From: Triplophysa rosa
Lineage: Eukaryota; Chordata; Actinopteri; Cypriniformes; Nemacheilidae
DNA length: 64,000 nucleotides
NCBI RefSeq assembly: GCF_024868665.1
Contig: NC_079908.1
Coordinates: forward strand, 8,655,946-8,719,945
Direction: 5' to 3'
This document shows, piece by piece, positions 10,990 to 23,560 of the stretch. The notes below the pieces were generated by a model. That model was not told where the DNA came from. It worked only from the letters and a program-made list of their open reading frames with translations, and made no database searches. Position 1 is the stretch's first letter. Each line of letters opens with the position of its first letter. A program made the translations under genes and the position numbers.

Positions 10990-12868
10990 TGTCAAAAGTG
11001 TTATGTATGTGCATTGAATTTTTTTTACGTGGAAAAGATTAATGAATGCACCTTTAAAGACAATGAGACATTTAACCACATGGGCAATTCAAGAGTTATG
11101 GATGTGACATTTTGAGTCAAAATTTGAAATATTAATTCTTTATTACTGATATATTGAATAATTTGTTGATGTTTTACTAAACCCCCTGGTCCAGACCAGT
11201 CCAGAAAAATATCAGTCTAAGCTCAAGTTTACTATTTTAAAAGAGGAAAAATGTATGTGTTATGTACGTGACAAAAAAGGATGCATGTTTTTGAGAGACA
11301 ACATAACTTAGGACATCGGATTTCTGCGAATTAAAATGTACAAACCAGAAGCAGTAATACCCAACAAATAGAAAAGGGATGACTTTTCATATAAAAAAAA
11401 CTGTTATTTTATTTTAATTTTCATGTGCCAATTTAAGAAGAATATGGACCGTTATGGATGTGACAATTTCGTTATGTATGTGACAATTCACTTACCTGAC
11501 TATGAATAACTACGCTTCAAAAACTTTAAGAAAGACTTCACAGGGATATTTAAACCACCAAATACTTATATCTGACCTATCAGTATTGTGAAAACTTTTG
11601 GTAAACGTTTCTAATCTTGACGTTGATATTTGCACAGAATTGCCCACATGCGCATCACACATACAGGATCTACAGGACAACAGGACTCAATAGCAACATG
11701 ATTATGAGCTAAGTATTTGTGAGAATCAAAAGCTATTGAAATAAGTTAAGAAGTCTCGGAGAAGTGATTTTCGTAAAATATCCCACATACAGAAAAAGCA
11801 ATAAGCTAAAGTCATAAGGGTGTATGCAAGCTTAGACGTAATGCGTCATCTATCAGGTTACACTTTGTCCTCCTAGCTTCTTCTGAAAAGAAAAAATGCA
11901 GAAGGGAACAATACACGGATGCAACCGTGCCCCTATTAATTTGAGAAACTGTGTCCCGCTGAGGACAAATATGACACCGGCTGAAGGAAGAATGTGTAGC
12001 CTACATACAACTGCGGGATGAACCTTCTCAAGGCTAAGAAACCAGAACCAGCGCTATTGTGCAGGGTCCATGCAACAGGGTGGTAAAAACCAAGAGCCTT
12101 AATCTTTCTGGCATATTCTATATGCCTCGTGGCTTCAGGGAATGAGACGATTTCCTCTTCATTTCAAGAGCTGGAAAGAGGGATTTAGGTTGAGCGAGGC
12201 AGGGGGAGAGAAAGCAAGAGAGAGGATGTTGCTATAGAAGTAATAGAGAAGCCAGGAGCAATGCATCATGCTGACATGAGCGAGGAACACCGGGAGGGTG
12301 AATTTACTCTATTGGATTTTGGAGAAACAAATACGATTGGCCGTTCGCGAGATTCATCACAAAGACTACCAATTAGAAGAGCAGGGCAGCTCCAGTGATC
12401 GATCTCAGAAGGGTCAAACTCTACGTTACACCTTAATTGATGCCTGCATGCTTACAATTCTCAGCAGTGTGATTATAAAGTTGTTGCTTGGCTCTCGGCC
12501 TGCCGCAGAGATTAACTGCTGAAAAAAGATTGAGTATGTTTGTGAAAGCACGTGTGTTTTATTGGCTTTATAGTGTTTTCCAGGAAAAACGTTTGTATGC
12601 ATGCCTGGGCTGGAAGAACAAAGTCTAACCACTTGCAGTCTGTGAAAAAAACACAGCTAGCCAAAACGTGTCAGTGTTTCAAAATGGATAGTTTTTACCG
12701 GTGTATACAATCCTAACGATAATCTGCTTGGATGGGGATAATCCAACAGCAGAGGAACAATCTAGATGCTGCAAAGACTCTCCATGTGCTCCACAAATGG
12801 TGTATAAGTAAAATATAGTTTCAAATTTTATTGATCACATACACCACTATACATTATATGGCATATAG
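10990..12868. other. Unique AT-rich DNA with a recurring GTTATGKAYGTGACA motif
   Basis: The motif TTATG(G/T)A(T/C)GTG(A/C) occurs about five times between 11,001 and 11,490, the last two almost adjacent. The rest of the stretch shows no gene or repeat; the frame at 12,298-12,522 is unsupported. Confidence 0.4.
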
Positions 12869-13811
12869 CAGGGGTCACTAACTAGCTGACTCCGGTCCGA
12901 ATGCGGACTGCGAGATGCGTCCGTCCGGACCTCAAAGACTTTTGATATAATAAAAAAAATGAACGCCTAACATTATTTTCTAATGCAATCAAATTTATAC
13001 CAGGCACATCAAGGTCCGCTCAGTAGCAGTTTGGGTCCTACGGCGCCATGGACAGTTAACATATGCGCACTGTTGCTAGTTCAGACGTCGATGAGCGAAG
13101 AGAGTCGAGAGAGACTCGCTGCACAGCGCGCAGACAGATGTAACTGTCAGTGACTGAAAAACAATGTCCTTTTCAAAAGTTAGAAAAGTTGACGCCGAAA
13201 ACCATGTTTTCCGAGATGAATGGGTCGAGAGATTTGCAGTTATTCTTCCTGCATCGACATGCACGAGACCAGTTTGTCTCATTTGCTTGGAGTCTGTTGC
13301 GGTTGTCAAAATTGGAAACCTTAAACAGCATTATGAAATTAGACGTGGACACTTTGAAGAAACTTACCCGCAGCGGTCCGAGGTAAGGACACGGAAAATA
13401 TATGAGCTCAAAGCCCAGTATGAGCGATCTACATGGGTCATCCCTCACTCACTTACCACCCAACAACCAGCATATGAATGTTCACTAAGAATACAGCGGA
13501 TCTTAGGAAAACATAACAAGCCCTTTACTGATGGGAAAAAAGTAAAAGAGTGCATGGAGGCTTTTGTGAAACACCTTTAGAAGGAAAATAAAGACATGAA
13601 CTAAAAGAAAATATTAAACAAACCCCCCAGGTTTAGAGATTAGGGCATTTTGCACATGTTCCTTCCTTATATTGTTGTCAGACATCGTTATGCCATCGTA
13701 TAGATATAAAAAAACATCTATTCATATTTTTAGGTATTTAATTGTCCGGACCTCAGCAGGTAAGGAGGGTTCATTTACTGGACCTCAAGCAATTTTAGTT
13801 GAAGACTCCTG
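12869..13811 (+). mobile_element. Deleted hAT transposon with 8-bp target duplication
   Basis: Starts CAGGGGTCACTAACTAG and ends TTGAAGACTCCTG, imperfect inverted ends of the CAGGGGTC class. It is bounded by GCATATAG on both sides (12,861-12,868 and 13,812-13,819). At 943 bp it is far shorter than an autonomous hAT element and keeps only the start of a transposase frame. The CGGTCCG/GTCCGGACCTC motifs near both ends are typical of this class. Confidence 0.85.
13164..13580 (+). pseudogene. hAT transposase N-terminal fragment (BED-like zinc finger region)
   Basis: An open frame of 138 codons inside the hAT element. It reads WVERFAVILP..., RPVCLICLESVAVVK, NLKQHYEIRRGHF and later LGKHNKPFTDGKKVKECM. 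The C-x2-C ... H-x4-H pattern followed by the KPFTDG(E/K)xxKECM block is what I know from the hAT transposases related to GTF2IRD2/ZBED5-like proteins. The frame ends shortly after this block, and the catalytic core and dimerisation domain are absent. It is a broken relic of a transposase; activity is not expected. Confidence 0.8.
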
Positions 13812-13819
13812 GCATATAG

Positions 13820-15420
13820 TATTGAATTATTTGGTATGACTATTCACTGCAAAAAAAAGAAAACATTTGCAAAACAATGGTATATTCCGGCAGCTGGGGT
13901 GGCAGACATTTTTTTTGGTTAAGTAAAACAAAATTTTTATATTCTTTTTTTACGCCCGACATTTTCGGCCTATTTCTGCAATTTGACAATTTTTAGAAAA
14001 TTCTGTAAATAAAACCGTAAAATTAAGTTTGTTAATGTTAACGCCATTCTTTTTTTTTTCAGATTAGCGCGTTAAAAATATTTAACGCAATTAACGCAGC
14101 ATCCGTTTGTTTTGTCATCCTTTGTCTAGCATCACATTATATTATCACACTCTTATTCATGTAAAGGCTTTTAATCCACTTAAGTGTGATTTGAAACCGT
14201 TGCTTTGACGCGTTCAGTATATATAGACAGCTTCTAGCTGGTCCCGTCTTGTGTATACAATCACAGGTTAAAGGCTATGTCGGTGAATCTCTGTCAGAAT
14301 CTGTCAGACAACGCATTAAGTTCTCTTTCGTGCTTGAATGAACAAAACTACACAAGATTATGCAAGAAAGCCCGTTTGTCCAGCATTTTCGTAAGCACAG
14401 ACTTCAACGTGTTAAATAAAATCATAAATGAATGCAAAGAGTTGTGAAAATGGGAGAGGCGTCAGATCTGCATAGAGATACAGCTCTTAAAGGGGCCGCA
14501 TTCTTAAACCTGCTGCTGTGACTCCAGTCACTAATGTTAATCAAAGAACAAAAGAAAAGAGGAATTCAACATGTTTAGTAGCTTTAATGAGAATTCTTCT
14601 GTATTTAATTTAGGATTAAAGACTGTAAAGTGTTTGAGAACTCAATTTCTGTATATTTCCTACCTGTTAGACATGATAGCTCTCAATTATACTGGTGAAT
14701 GGCTATAATTAATGTTAAAATAAATTTGAAAAATTATAAATTTAATAGAGACATCAGCTGCAGTACTAATATCAGAATGTTGGCTTGCATTCATAAAATG
14801 ATGCTGTAAAAGAAATCTGTTGTTTCTACATTCATTTGGAGATTAAATGTGAAATAAGAACGTAAAATATATTTTAAAACATTAATGTTATGTGCTATTA
14901 ATCCGATTCATTTTTTAATCGATTGACAGCACTAGTTTTTTTGGTGTGTTCCCACAATTTGCAAAAAAAATATTTTTCAAGATATAAGGTTTGTGGAATT
15001 TTATGATTTAATACATGTGTTTGAAACATGGTAAAAAAAAGAGATAAACAAATTACAGAGATAAACAATTTTGGTGTAAAAAAAAATAAAAACATGTTAT
15101 ATTATCTTACAACAAAAACATTTTACTGTATTTATCTGCTGCCCCAGCTGTCGGAAGATTTTTTTAGTGTACAAAGAGTAGCAAAATTTAAGATAATTAA
15201 GATAATAAGATTAAGACAATCATATAATCTACAGTACACAAACATGATAGAATGAGGAGAAAGCAGATACTGTATGTACATGTATGACTATGAATATATA
15301 AAACATATGAAAAAAACAGAAACGTTAAACTTACAAGACAAGCTTTGTCTTCAGATCAATACATTTGTGACCTAAATAAAGCTGCACTAGGAGTTGACCA
15401 AGCTACATTTAGATACTCCA
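13820..15420. other. AT-rich DNA with the right end of a hAT-like repeat
   Basis: TTAATCGATTGACAGCACTA at about 14,918-14,937 is the inverse of the TAGTGCTGTCAA... left end of a common fish repeat. A TTAACGCAATTAACGC segment near 14,080 may belong to the same element, whose left end I cannot find. Otherwise nothing recognised. Confidence 0.4.
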
Positions 15421-17041
15421 CATAGAGAAAGCTGTCCTACCCTGAAGCCGAATGGTGATTTCTGAAGTTAAATCAAGGTAAAGCAGGTGGCCACAGGTCT
15501 CTCGCTTCACCACAGGTGTAGTGACCAGTACGCAGGGCAGTGCCTCTGGCACCTGGCATCCTCCGCACCCCATTTCTCATGCCAAACAGAGAGAAGTAGG
15601 CCAGGTGGTGAAAGTCACGGGTACAGGCCGAGCCACAGGGCAAGCTCTGTGTGTGACGAGTGCTAATTTGCATATTTGCGCCGCTAAACGCACATGCAAA
15701 ACAGCACTAGAATTACAACGCTAACAAGCATGCATGGCAAACAAATATATGTTAGTAGACGGAAGTCACAAAAACTGTGTTACGGGGTGGACACATCACA
15801 TTAATACTAGAAAAAAAACATCAGTTGAGATAATTATCCATTGACATTTAACTCGCTAAAAATATGAGGGCTTTGCACTTATATTTGCTAAGTTTCAAAA
15901 TTCAGCCTTGGGGACATGAGAAAATTACTATAGTCTATTATATAAAAATTCTTAAAATTAATACAATTTGACTTTTACATTTAGAGCAGTTCCTAAAAGG
16001 TATCCTTATAAATTTTAGACAAATACTGTAATTAGAATTGAAATTGGGTGGCATTTAATATTATAAATAGGAATGACCCACATAACAGAATAAAACCAGG
16101 TGGTTGTTCGTTCCAATGTTGACATATTTCCTATTAAACTGCCAAGACTGGATGGGACAAACAAAGCAACTTTGCTCCGAGTCTCTCATACTTTTGACAT
16201 GAGAAAACAAAAGACAACAAAACAGAACAGAACTCTGTAAACATGAAAAATGTTTATGCAGATTCACAACACACAATATTTTAACATATATATGCGAGTA
16301 TACAGTACATGTAAATATAAGATGTGTGTTGTGTGGTATCTTCCTTTTATGGTCAGTCACTAACACATCAACTGCCAGAAACACGAGCACTGACTCATGC
16401 TGGAATGAACTAGACAATGAACACAGATGCACGTCAATCCACATCCACCCACAGAAACAGCCTGAAAGCATCCTGCTTCATTCTGCCGTTCGTCTTCCCA
16501 ACCGCCGGAGCGCCGGGTGCCATTTGAAGGCAAGGTGCAGCATTTTCACTGCCTTGATCATCGGTGTGCGTGTCCAAGGTCTCAGTGGGGAATTCTGGCA
16601 AACATCTCTTCTTGAATTGGCAGAGCTATTTGTCAGACGCAGGGAACGACTCTTGCAGAGATGAGCATCCTAAAATGTCAACACCAGTGGATCAGGGCAA
16701 AAATAGAAAAAATATTTCCCCCCCTAAAAGTTTCTTGGTTTATGGGTTTAAAACGCTAACTATGCTCAGCAAAAGCCGCTCCGTAATTGTCATTGGCTTC
16801 TCGCATGTTCTAGCAGCTAAAGCGTGAATGCTCGGTGCCAGAAACGGTAGGACTTCACGTCCAGCTAGTTTTAATCCCAGTGACGCATTGAGTCATCAGT
16901 GAGATTTGGCTCACTGTGCGCTGCGGGAAATATGCAGAAAATCGTGATGATGCTCAACCATATGGCTTACCGATCGATGAGAAGCAGTCCTAGATTTGTT
17001 TGAGAAAAATCTCATTCTTTAACTAAACGGGTAAAAATGTC
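15420..17041. other. Unique DNA, GC-richer near 15,470-15,720
   Basis: The small GC-richer patch at 15,470-15,720 has overlapping frames on both strands and no splice support. 15,730-17,041 is AT-rich, with a minus-strand frame (16,061-16,471) that I regard as chance. Confidence 0.35.
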
Positions 17042-17045
17042 TTAA

Positions 17046-18367
17046 AGGAGACATCAGATGAAAACCCCACTTTTTCTGTGTTTAAGTGCTATAATCGGGT
17101 CCCCGGTGCGTCTAGCAACCCAGAAAACGTGAAAAATAAGAACACAGTAAGTTTGTTTTGGTGTGCGTTTCCCTGCAAGCATGTGAGAAATCGAGCCGTT
17201 CAGATTTCGCTCCGATTGTGACGTCCGAAGTGGATTTTATTATAATGTTACCGCCCCTTAATCTACACCGTTCCACTCACCGCGCTCCGCCATTGTTGTT
17301 TTCACAAGCGACAGCGGTTTACGTGACGCCATGTCTAAAGTTTGTGGACAACATGCAATGTAGTCGCTGCACAGAATCCAAACCTAGGCAGAGACAGGAG
17401 TGGATTTATTTTATTTTTAGTGGAAATCCATCAGAAACCATAAGTAAAAACCTGCTTGTTTGCGCGAATCACTTCAAACCGGAGTGCTTTTTCAACCTGT
17501 GACAGTACAAGCCGGATTAGCTTCAAAGTTGTTCCTCAAGAGGGATCTAGTCCGACTGAACGAGACTAAACTGTCGATGTAAGTAATATTTATCAACAGT
17601 CTGAATTGACGTAAATGTACCATATATATAGTTAGCATATGATAGCGAAGGGCGCTAAGTCAGTCACGGGCTAAATAGAACATTCAAAGCCAGTGTTAAA
17701 CTTACTGTATATAAGTGCAGATGGACACTTGGAGTTTAGCTGTATGAATGTTAATACATTATGTGCGTTAATATGTTCAGCTGCGGCAAGCTGTTTGTTT
17801 TGCTAATGAACAGGGGTGAACACTGGGGTTAGTTTCGTTTTAAACGTCTCAAATCATTTGTGCTTAGGCTGAAAAATCTGTCACAGCAAACTAGCTCTCA
17901 CGTTGTGTGTGTAACGTTATAACTTGTCAATGACAAGCGCTAAAATCCATTTAATTCCGCTGAGATCTGCAGTGGATTCCGTGAATTTTAGGTAAGCGCA
18001 TAAGGATGCACTATTTGCTTTGACTGATTTTTTTTGTCTCCGGACGAAAGATTTGAGACGTTTAAGATGAAACTAACCGCAGAGGAATTCAGGCAATATC
18101 ATTTAGCTAAACCATTGCCATGGCAGTACTACACGTGTGTTGTGTTGACACGCCGGACAGAAGGGGGGTGGGGTTCGCTGTAACTCATTATCAGTTATAG
18201 AGACATGCACCAAAACGGGTTGCTGTGAGCATAATGTTTTTGACGAGGCAAGAAGGGTTTTGTTTACACAGCCATTGAGTGTTTTTAAGCAAAATATGTT
18301 CCAGACATTTCATGAAGACCCTAATAAATCATACCAACTTGTTGAAAGTGCTCATCTGAGGAGACCT
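17046..18367 (+). mobile_element. TTAA-flanked element carrying a THAP-like exon, copy 1
   Basis: Flanked by TTAA at 17,042-17,045 and 18,368-18,371. The left end AGGAGACATCAGATGA pairs with the right end TCATCTGAGGAGACCT, sharing AGG and TCAGATGA in inverse orientation. The 1.3-kb body is closely similar to 47,282-48,359, which proves it is a repeat unit. TTAA duplication is the mark of piggyBac-type insertion. The body holds a zinc-finger exon with a good splice donor (GAT|GTAAGT at about 17,577), and no transposase was seen. Confidence 0.75.
17353..17502 (+). pseudogene. THAP-like zinc-finger exon fragment, copy 1
   Basis: The frame reads MQCSRCTESKPRQRQEW, IYFIFSGNPSE, then LLVCANHFKPECFFNL and stops at TGA. 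The C-x2-C, an invariant-type Trp and a C-x2-H-F-x-P-E-C-F block match the C2CH signature of THAP DNA-binding domains. The C-terminal THAP motif lies in another frame after the stop, leading to a splice donor. This looks like a degenerate first exon, not a working gene. An in-frame stop is also met if an ATG 24 nt further upstream in another frame is used. Confidence 0.6.
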
Positions 18368-18371
18368 TTAA

Positions 18372-18635
18372 AAATAGACTTGTCTGTGGGTTGTCCAAAC
18401 AAATGGTCAACAAATTGGCATTAAATTTAAAGAACTAGACAGGTTTCGATCCTGATCTCTTAGTTGGTGTTTACATAAGGAGCAGATGTAAGAAAGCAAG
18501 TGTCAGGACGTATTTTCAAAAGTTAGACTATTTTTAACTTGACACTTAAAATGACAACACTCATAACAGGATGCTTAAAAACAGCAGTAAACTTTAAATG
18601 GGATCGAACTGCCAACTAAACACAAATAAAGATAT
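18372..18635. other. No feature recognised
   Basis: Short unique spacer, no supported frame. Confidence 0.4.
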
Positions 18636-18805
18636 TTTGAGAAATGGCTCTGTGGTTTTGTGTCCATACAATGGAAATCAATGGGCTCCAATGTTGTTTG
18701 TCTACTAACATTTTTCAAAATATCTTTCTTTTTGTTCCGCAGAAAAAATAATCATACAGGATTGGAATGACAAGAGGGTGAATAAAAGATTAAAAAATCC
18801 TTTTA
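18636..18805. mobile_element. TTAA-type palindromic MITE, right half only
   Basis: Contains TTTGTGTCCATACAATGG, CAAAATATCTTTCTTTTTG and CATACAGGATTGGAATGACA, all from the right half of the family seen at 3,439. The end is degenerate (AAATCCTTTTA). Confidence 0.6.
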
Positions 18806-19384
18806 TGGTAAGTATGTCTTTAACCAAAAAAAAGACATTTGATAAACCGGTCAACCTCACGTCATCACATAATATAAAGGAATAAGTACAACCCGCTCTG
18901 CTGATAAAGGATAAAGTGCTCAATAATGTTATTTATAAAATACCATCACTGCAACACATCCCAGGGGTACAGGACTGACATTTGAGAGGCTGAAATCCGA
19001 TAAGTGGTTTCACAGTTAGGGTGCTAAGTCAAGTCCAGCTTTCATGCTACTGTGAAGGCAACATCCTCTCAGTGAGGGGGAATCTATACAGAGAGAAACC
19101 ATCACAGTCACTTTCGTCGGCCCAGCACGCTTAAATAGAGTCATCACCCGAGATCAGTCGGGCTGGGAATGGTCTAAATGTCCCTGACCAAGCCACACGT
19201 GATGGGAAGGAGATGATGGACACACATCGCATGGGGAGGAGATGATGGACACATATTGGATGGGTTTCCAGCTGAGGACCATTTCCACTGAAGAATGAGG
19301 AGGATGGGAACACCTCTGGAGGTGAAGCGATGAGAAATGTGACTGGTTGATATGAAATGTGCTCATTTTCTGTCCGTTTGACAT
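18806..19384. other. Unique DNA with a short direct repeat
   Basis: GGGAAGGAGATGATGGACACA and GGGGAGGAGATGATGGACACA occur 36 bp apart at about 19,204 and 19,232. Nothing else recognised. Confidence 0.4.
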
Positions 19385-19441
19385 AGGGCTGTTCAACGAT
19401 TAATCGTGATAAATCGCATGCAAAATAAAAGTTTGTTGTTC

Positions 19442-19472
<31 letters not shown>

Positions 19473-19678
19473 ACGTTTGTGCACTGCGCATATTCATTTT
19501 ATATTCATAAGCACATTCACATACATTTAAGAAAAATAAATAAATATTTATAATTTTATTTACTATTTAATATTTACATGCTAATTTTCCTAAATACACC
19601 AATGTATGTGTTTATAACAATATATTATATTATGTAAACACAAAATGTTTATTCTGGATGACGTTAAACGGCGCTAGT
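19385..19678. mobile_element. hAT-like MITE with (TAA)n tract
   Basis: Left end TAGGGCTGTTCAACGATTAA followed by AATCGCATGCAAAATAAAAG is the same family as 6,344 and 20,284. The right end (ATTCTGGATGACGTTAAACGG) is decayed. Target duplication not determined. Confidence 0.65.
19443..19470 (+). repeat. (TAA)n microsatellite
   Basis: About nine uninterrupted TAA units within the MITE interior. Confidence 0.9.
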
Positions 19679-20283
19679 TTAAAGATATCTGCGTAAAGTA
19701 ACCTGAAATTTTAGGTTTCAAACATAAAAACAAACGTTTTGGATAGCGGCTTTAAACAAACACCAATTACTTTGAGCTGCCATGTTCAGGTTAAAGCACA
19801 AATATGCTGTGGTTCAATACCCTCAAGACTGTCTGTACACCCGTAACAATAATGCTTGAGAAGCAATTACATCTACAGGGACAATGCAAGCGATGACATA
19901 AAATGATCAGATGGAAAAGTGGGGATTCTATACATTTTGGGTCAGCTCTGAGCTCTCCCGGATGAAGGATGGCTCCCGCTGGCAAGACCTGCAGGCCTCA
20001 TTCCCCCACAGCATGCAGAGCATCCTAATAGTATGGCACATTATGAGAGTGGAATAGACTACTCAGCGAATCAGATAATTGAGTTGAACAGCAGCTGGGG
20101 AGGAAAAGAGCAAAAGAGTGAAACAGCAGCATCTTCACTGAGTATTACAGCGGAAAACATTTTCACAAGTGATGCGCAGAACGGCATATTTTAAAACGCA
20201 CTAGTCGGTGAGTTCCCTGAATGACAAATCAACTAATCGGTCTTATGGATTCCCTGTTTAGGCTGGTTTGGGTGTGTTGCTTG

Positions 20284-20877
20284 CAGGGATGTCAAACGAT
20301 TAATCGTGATGAATTGCATCCAGAATAATAGTTTGGGTTTACATAATGTGTGACCCTGCCTGTAAAAAAAACAGCTCAAGTCATTTATTTTTGATTTTCT
20401 GTTTTTGACATAAAATCATTATACATAATACAATGAGTGAAAATATAACCTTGATATCTTTATTATTGACTGAGTAAGACCATGTTAAAGATATAACAAT
20501 CATAATGAAATTAATGGTTGAAATCAAACTTTGGGGCTCGTTATTTCAGAATTTGATTTTCCGACTTTAGCCTGGTTTTCACAGGCAGGGTCACATATAT
20601 GTGTGTGTACTGCACATATTAATTTTGTATTTATAAACACTTACAAACACAATTAGATATTTAAGAAATATTCAAATGTATTAACATCTATATATAATTT
20701 AAACTATTGGTAAATATAAATAAACATCTAAATATTTCCTAAATATATATACATGTATGTGTACGTTTTTGTCCTTATGAATAAAAAATATTATGTACAG
20801 TAAACAGACATATATTATGTAAACACAAACTTTTATTTTCGATGCGATTAATTGCGATTAATCGTTTGACAGCCCTA
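20284..20877. mobile_element. hAT-like MITE split by a second MITE
   Basis: Left end CAGGGATGTCAAACGATTAA mirrors right end TTAATCGTTTGACAGCCCTA. The body includes AATTGCATCCAGAATAATAG and its mirror TTATTTTCGATGCGATTAAT. Interrupted between 20,348 and 20,594. Confidence 0.8.
20348..20594. mobile_element. MITE with TGTGACCCTGCCTG ends, nested
   Basis: Left end TGTGACCCTGCCTGTAAAA mirrors right end TTTTCACAGGCAGGGTCACA. Lies inside the 20,284 element, so it is the younger of the two. Exact junction bases are uncertain by a few nucleotides because the host is AT-rich. Confidence 0.8.
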
Positions 20878-22151
20878 GCATGCATTTTAACAGTGAGATG
20901 CTTGGGGTCAACAGTGAGATGCTTGGGTTTCAAAGCGATAGTGCTCCAAAAATGTATAGATCTATAATCGATTGAGCTACAAGAACACACTTTTAAAAAT
21001 ATTAACTAACAAAAAAAACAATTATTCTTGAGTAACCAGTCGATTAGTTGACCATCGTGTGCCATCCTTAATTTCTACCCTAAATCCCAGCACACAGTTT
21101 ATTTCTGGTCCCCGCCCTCCTTGGAGAACATCGGAGCACTTGAAGCTTGCTGGCTCATGCGGCCTGCTGGCTGTTTCCCTGGACTGTGAAGAGAGCACGC
21201 TCAGATTGTCAAGACGGCTTATTGTTCAGGGACCGCAGAGAGAACACGAGGAGCTGCCAGGAAAACGGGGTTGTTTAATTGTGAATGAGCGCGTATGTCT
21301 GAGAATGTTAGTAGCGTTATGCCTGCACAGAGAAACAAAGTGCAAGCATGTGGAGCCCATGAGAGAGACTGATCGATACCAGGTGCTTGTTCCATTTAAG
21401 CTGCCTAGAAAGGACATGAGCTAAGTTAAAACACTTCTCTGTTTCCTAAAGTGGGTCAAAGCACCACTCGTGTTGCCGTACTCCATCCATGTCATCTCTA
21501 CGGGTCAAAGGAGGCAGCGTGGTTCTGGCCGGCAACCTTCTTCCAGTCTCCCAAGGTGCTGTGAAGTGAGAGATGGGTGTTGGTCTCCAGACGGACCGAT
21601 CAATCATCAGTTAGAGGGCAGCGGCTCGAGACACACAGAGGGGTGTGCAGGGAACAAGAACGAACAGGGCATATGTACAATTGCACACACACACATAAAC
21701 ACCTGCTGGAAGGCCGCTGTCAAATAAAGTGGGATGTACAGAATGCTAAATGTAAACTATAGTTGTACGCAAAAAGTTGGCCCTTCAAACTTGTCATTTA
21801 CATTCTTAGATAAGGCAAATCCGCAAAAAATAACCAGTTCAATTTTAATGGCCAAAGTATGTTTCAATTTTTATGCGTACGTGGGGGTCAGCGTACAGTG
21901 CGCTTTCGTAATCAATTTCATAATTAGAACAGTAGGTGTGTACTGTACGCAAACCACTATTAAACTAATTACGCGCAGTAATTAGTTTATCCGCAAAATG
22001 ACTTGTTTAACAGTTCTTAATGGACCCCTGGAGGCCACGAGAGGTATTGCAATTTGTCACGATGCGTATGTGTCAATATTTCACATACGCAAAAAAAAGG
22101 GGCATACTTTCACCTCAAGGGTCAATGAGAACAAGAACGATAACTTTGAAA
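20878..22151. other. Unique DNA, GC-richer at 21,060-21,700
   Basis: The patch at 21,060-21,700 has a 121-codon plus frame (21,059-21,424) without splice sites or domain. 21,675-21,693 is a short CA-rich run. No repeat is recognised. Possibly regulatory, unproven. Confidence 0.35.
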
Positions 22152-22405
22152 GTTAACTTTTTTTGCACAGAGTTTTGAAGTTTTGTATGCCAAACAGTTG
22201 TAGCACAAGTATACGTCTGTTATCATCTTTTAAAAGTACAGGTCATCCCATAAATAGATAGGTAACAGGTAAAAAGGACATTAACGTTATACAAATGGAT
22301 AAATTAGAGCCATATAATTTTTAGTTTTAACCAAATTCATTTTTTCCTTTTTTGTATTTTCAATGCTCTAAATACATTTGTCCATAAAAATACTGTACAC
22401 TATAG
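22152..22405 (+). repeat. Dispersed repeat X, first part of copy 1
   Basis: The stretch with CGTCTGTTATCATCTT, CATAAATAGA and GGACATTAACGTTATA is matched in inverse orientation by 40,466-40,665. The following AAATACATTTGTCCATAAA matches inverse 40,050-40,075. It continues at 23,389 after a MITE insertion. Family unnamed. Confidence 0.65.
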
Positions 22406-23388
22406 TAGGGCTGGGCGATATGGCAAAAAAGTTAACTCGATATTTTTTTCTATATTGATCGATAACGATATTTATTTCGATATATATTTAATTAAAAAAC
22501 TGTATTTAAAAGAATTTATTTTAAATACAGTTTATTAACAAACGTTAACCTTTAACCAGTTAAAATTAAATTAATGCACTGTTGCAACACAGAGGATATT
22601 AGGCCATAAACAACATGTACCAGTTCATTCAGTCTCATTTTGACTCAATTGACTCGTTAAGTAAAGGGAGTGTTCATTCAGTACATTCAACCAATGAAAG
22701 GGCTCCTTTAGTGCGTACGTTCGAACGCTATTGGCTCAGCACCTGCGCACATACATAATGCTGCAATAATGTCTTGCTCGAGTAGTGGGTTTTATTCAAT
22801 GCATTCAGTGAACCTTAATCTTTCAAAAAGACATCTCACATAAACTGTAGTACATTTCTTTAATCATGTAAGCATCTTACATACAAGGTTCAATATTTTA
22901 ATGTGCACACAAACTCACTTCATTACATCTCTGATTTGTACAGGGCAGCGCTGGTTTGTTTAATATGCACCAGCTCATGTTAGCAGATATGTTAACTATG
23001 GATATATAAACGTTTGTGCTTGAGTTTCGAAGTAACTCGCAATTGCGCCTCAAGTTTGTTTTGTTTAACCGGCGATTGCGGAAAAAAATAAGACACTTGA
23101 TAAACCGCGTGATGACAACTCTAGGTTAGTTTCACCTTTGTTTCCGCTTCCAGTAATGTTTTCCTCCTCATGTTGAGTTTTCTTTGCCAAGTGCAGTATG
23201 AAATGGACTTTGTACTTTGACGCGCATGATAAAAGCTGCACGCTGACTGACTGTTGTTGTGTTTATTTCTGCGTTCTGTTAGACTGTAAGATTAATCCAT
23301 ATCGAGTCAAAATGCCAATAGCTTATCATCGTTATCGACATAAATTCTATTGCGATTCGATATGATATCGTTTATCGGCACAGCCCTA
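22406..23388. mobile_element. 983-bp hAT-type element with TAGGGCTG ends and 8-bp target duplication
   Basis: Left end TAGGGCTGGGCGATATGGC pairs with right end TATCGGCACAGCCCTA. CACTATAG flanks both ends (22,398-22,405 and 23,389-23,396). The interior is AT-rich with ATCGATA-type motifs near both ends and has no long frame, so it is non-autonomous. Confidence 0.9.
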
Positions 23389-23560
23389 CACTATAGTATT
23401 TACTATAGTAGACTGCAGTAAAATTCTTGTGCACTAAAGTATATTTGAACATTACTGTAGTTTATATTAAAGTTTACTATAGTGTTTACTACAGTTTATA
23501 CATTTACTACAAGTTAATTATTTTATCATCTGGTTCAAATTAAGCAGACCTTTATTTTGG
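23389..23560 (+). repeat. Dispersed repeat X, second part of copy 1
   Basis: TATTTACTATAGTAGACTGC continues the repeat broken by the 22,406 element and corresponds to inverse 40,020-40,045. The right limit is soft. Confidence 0.5.
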
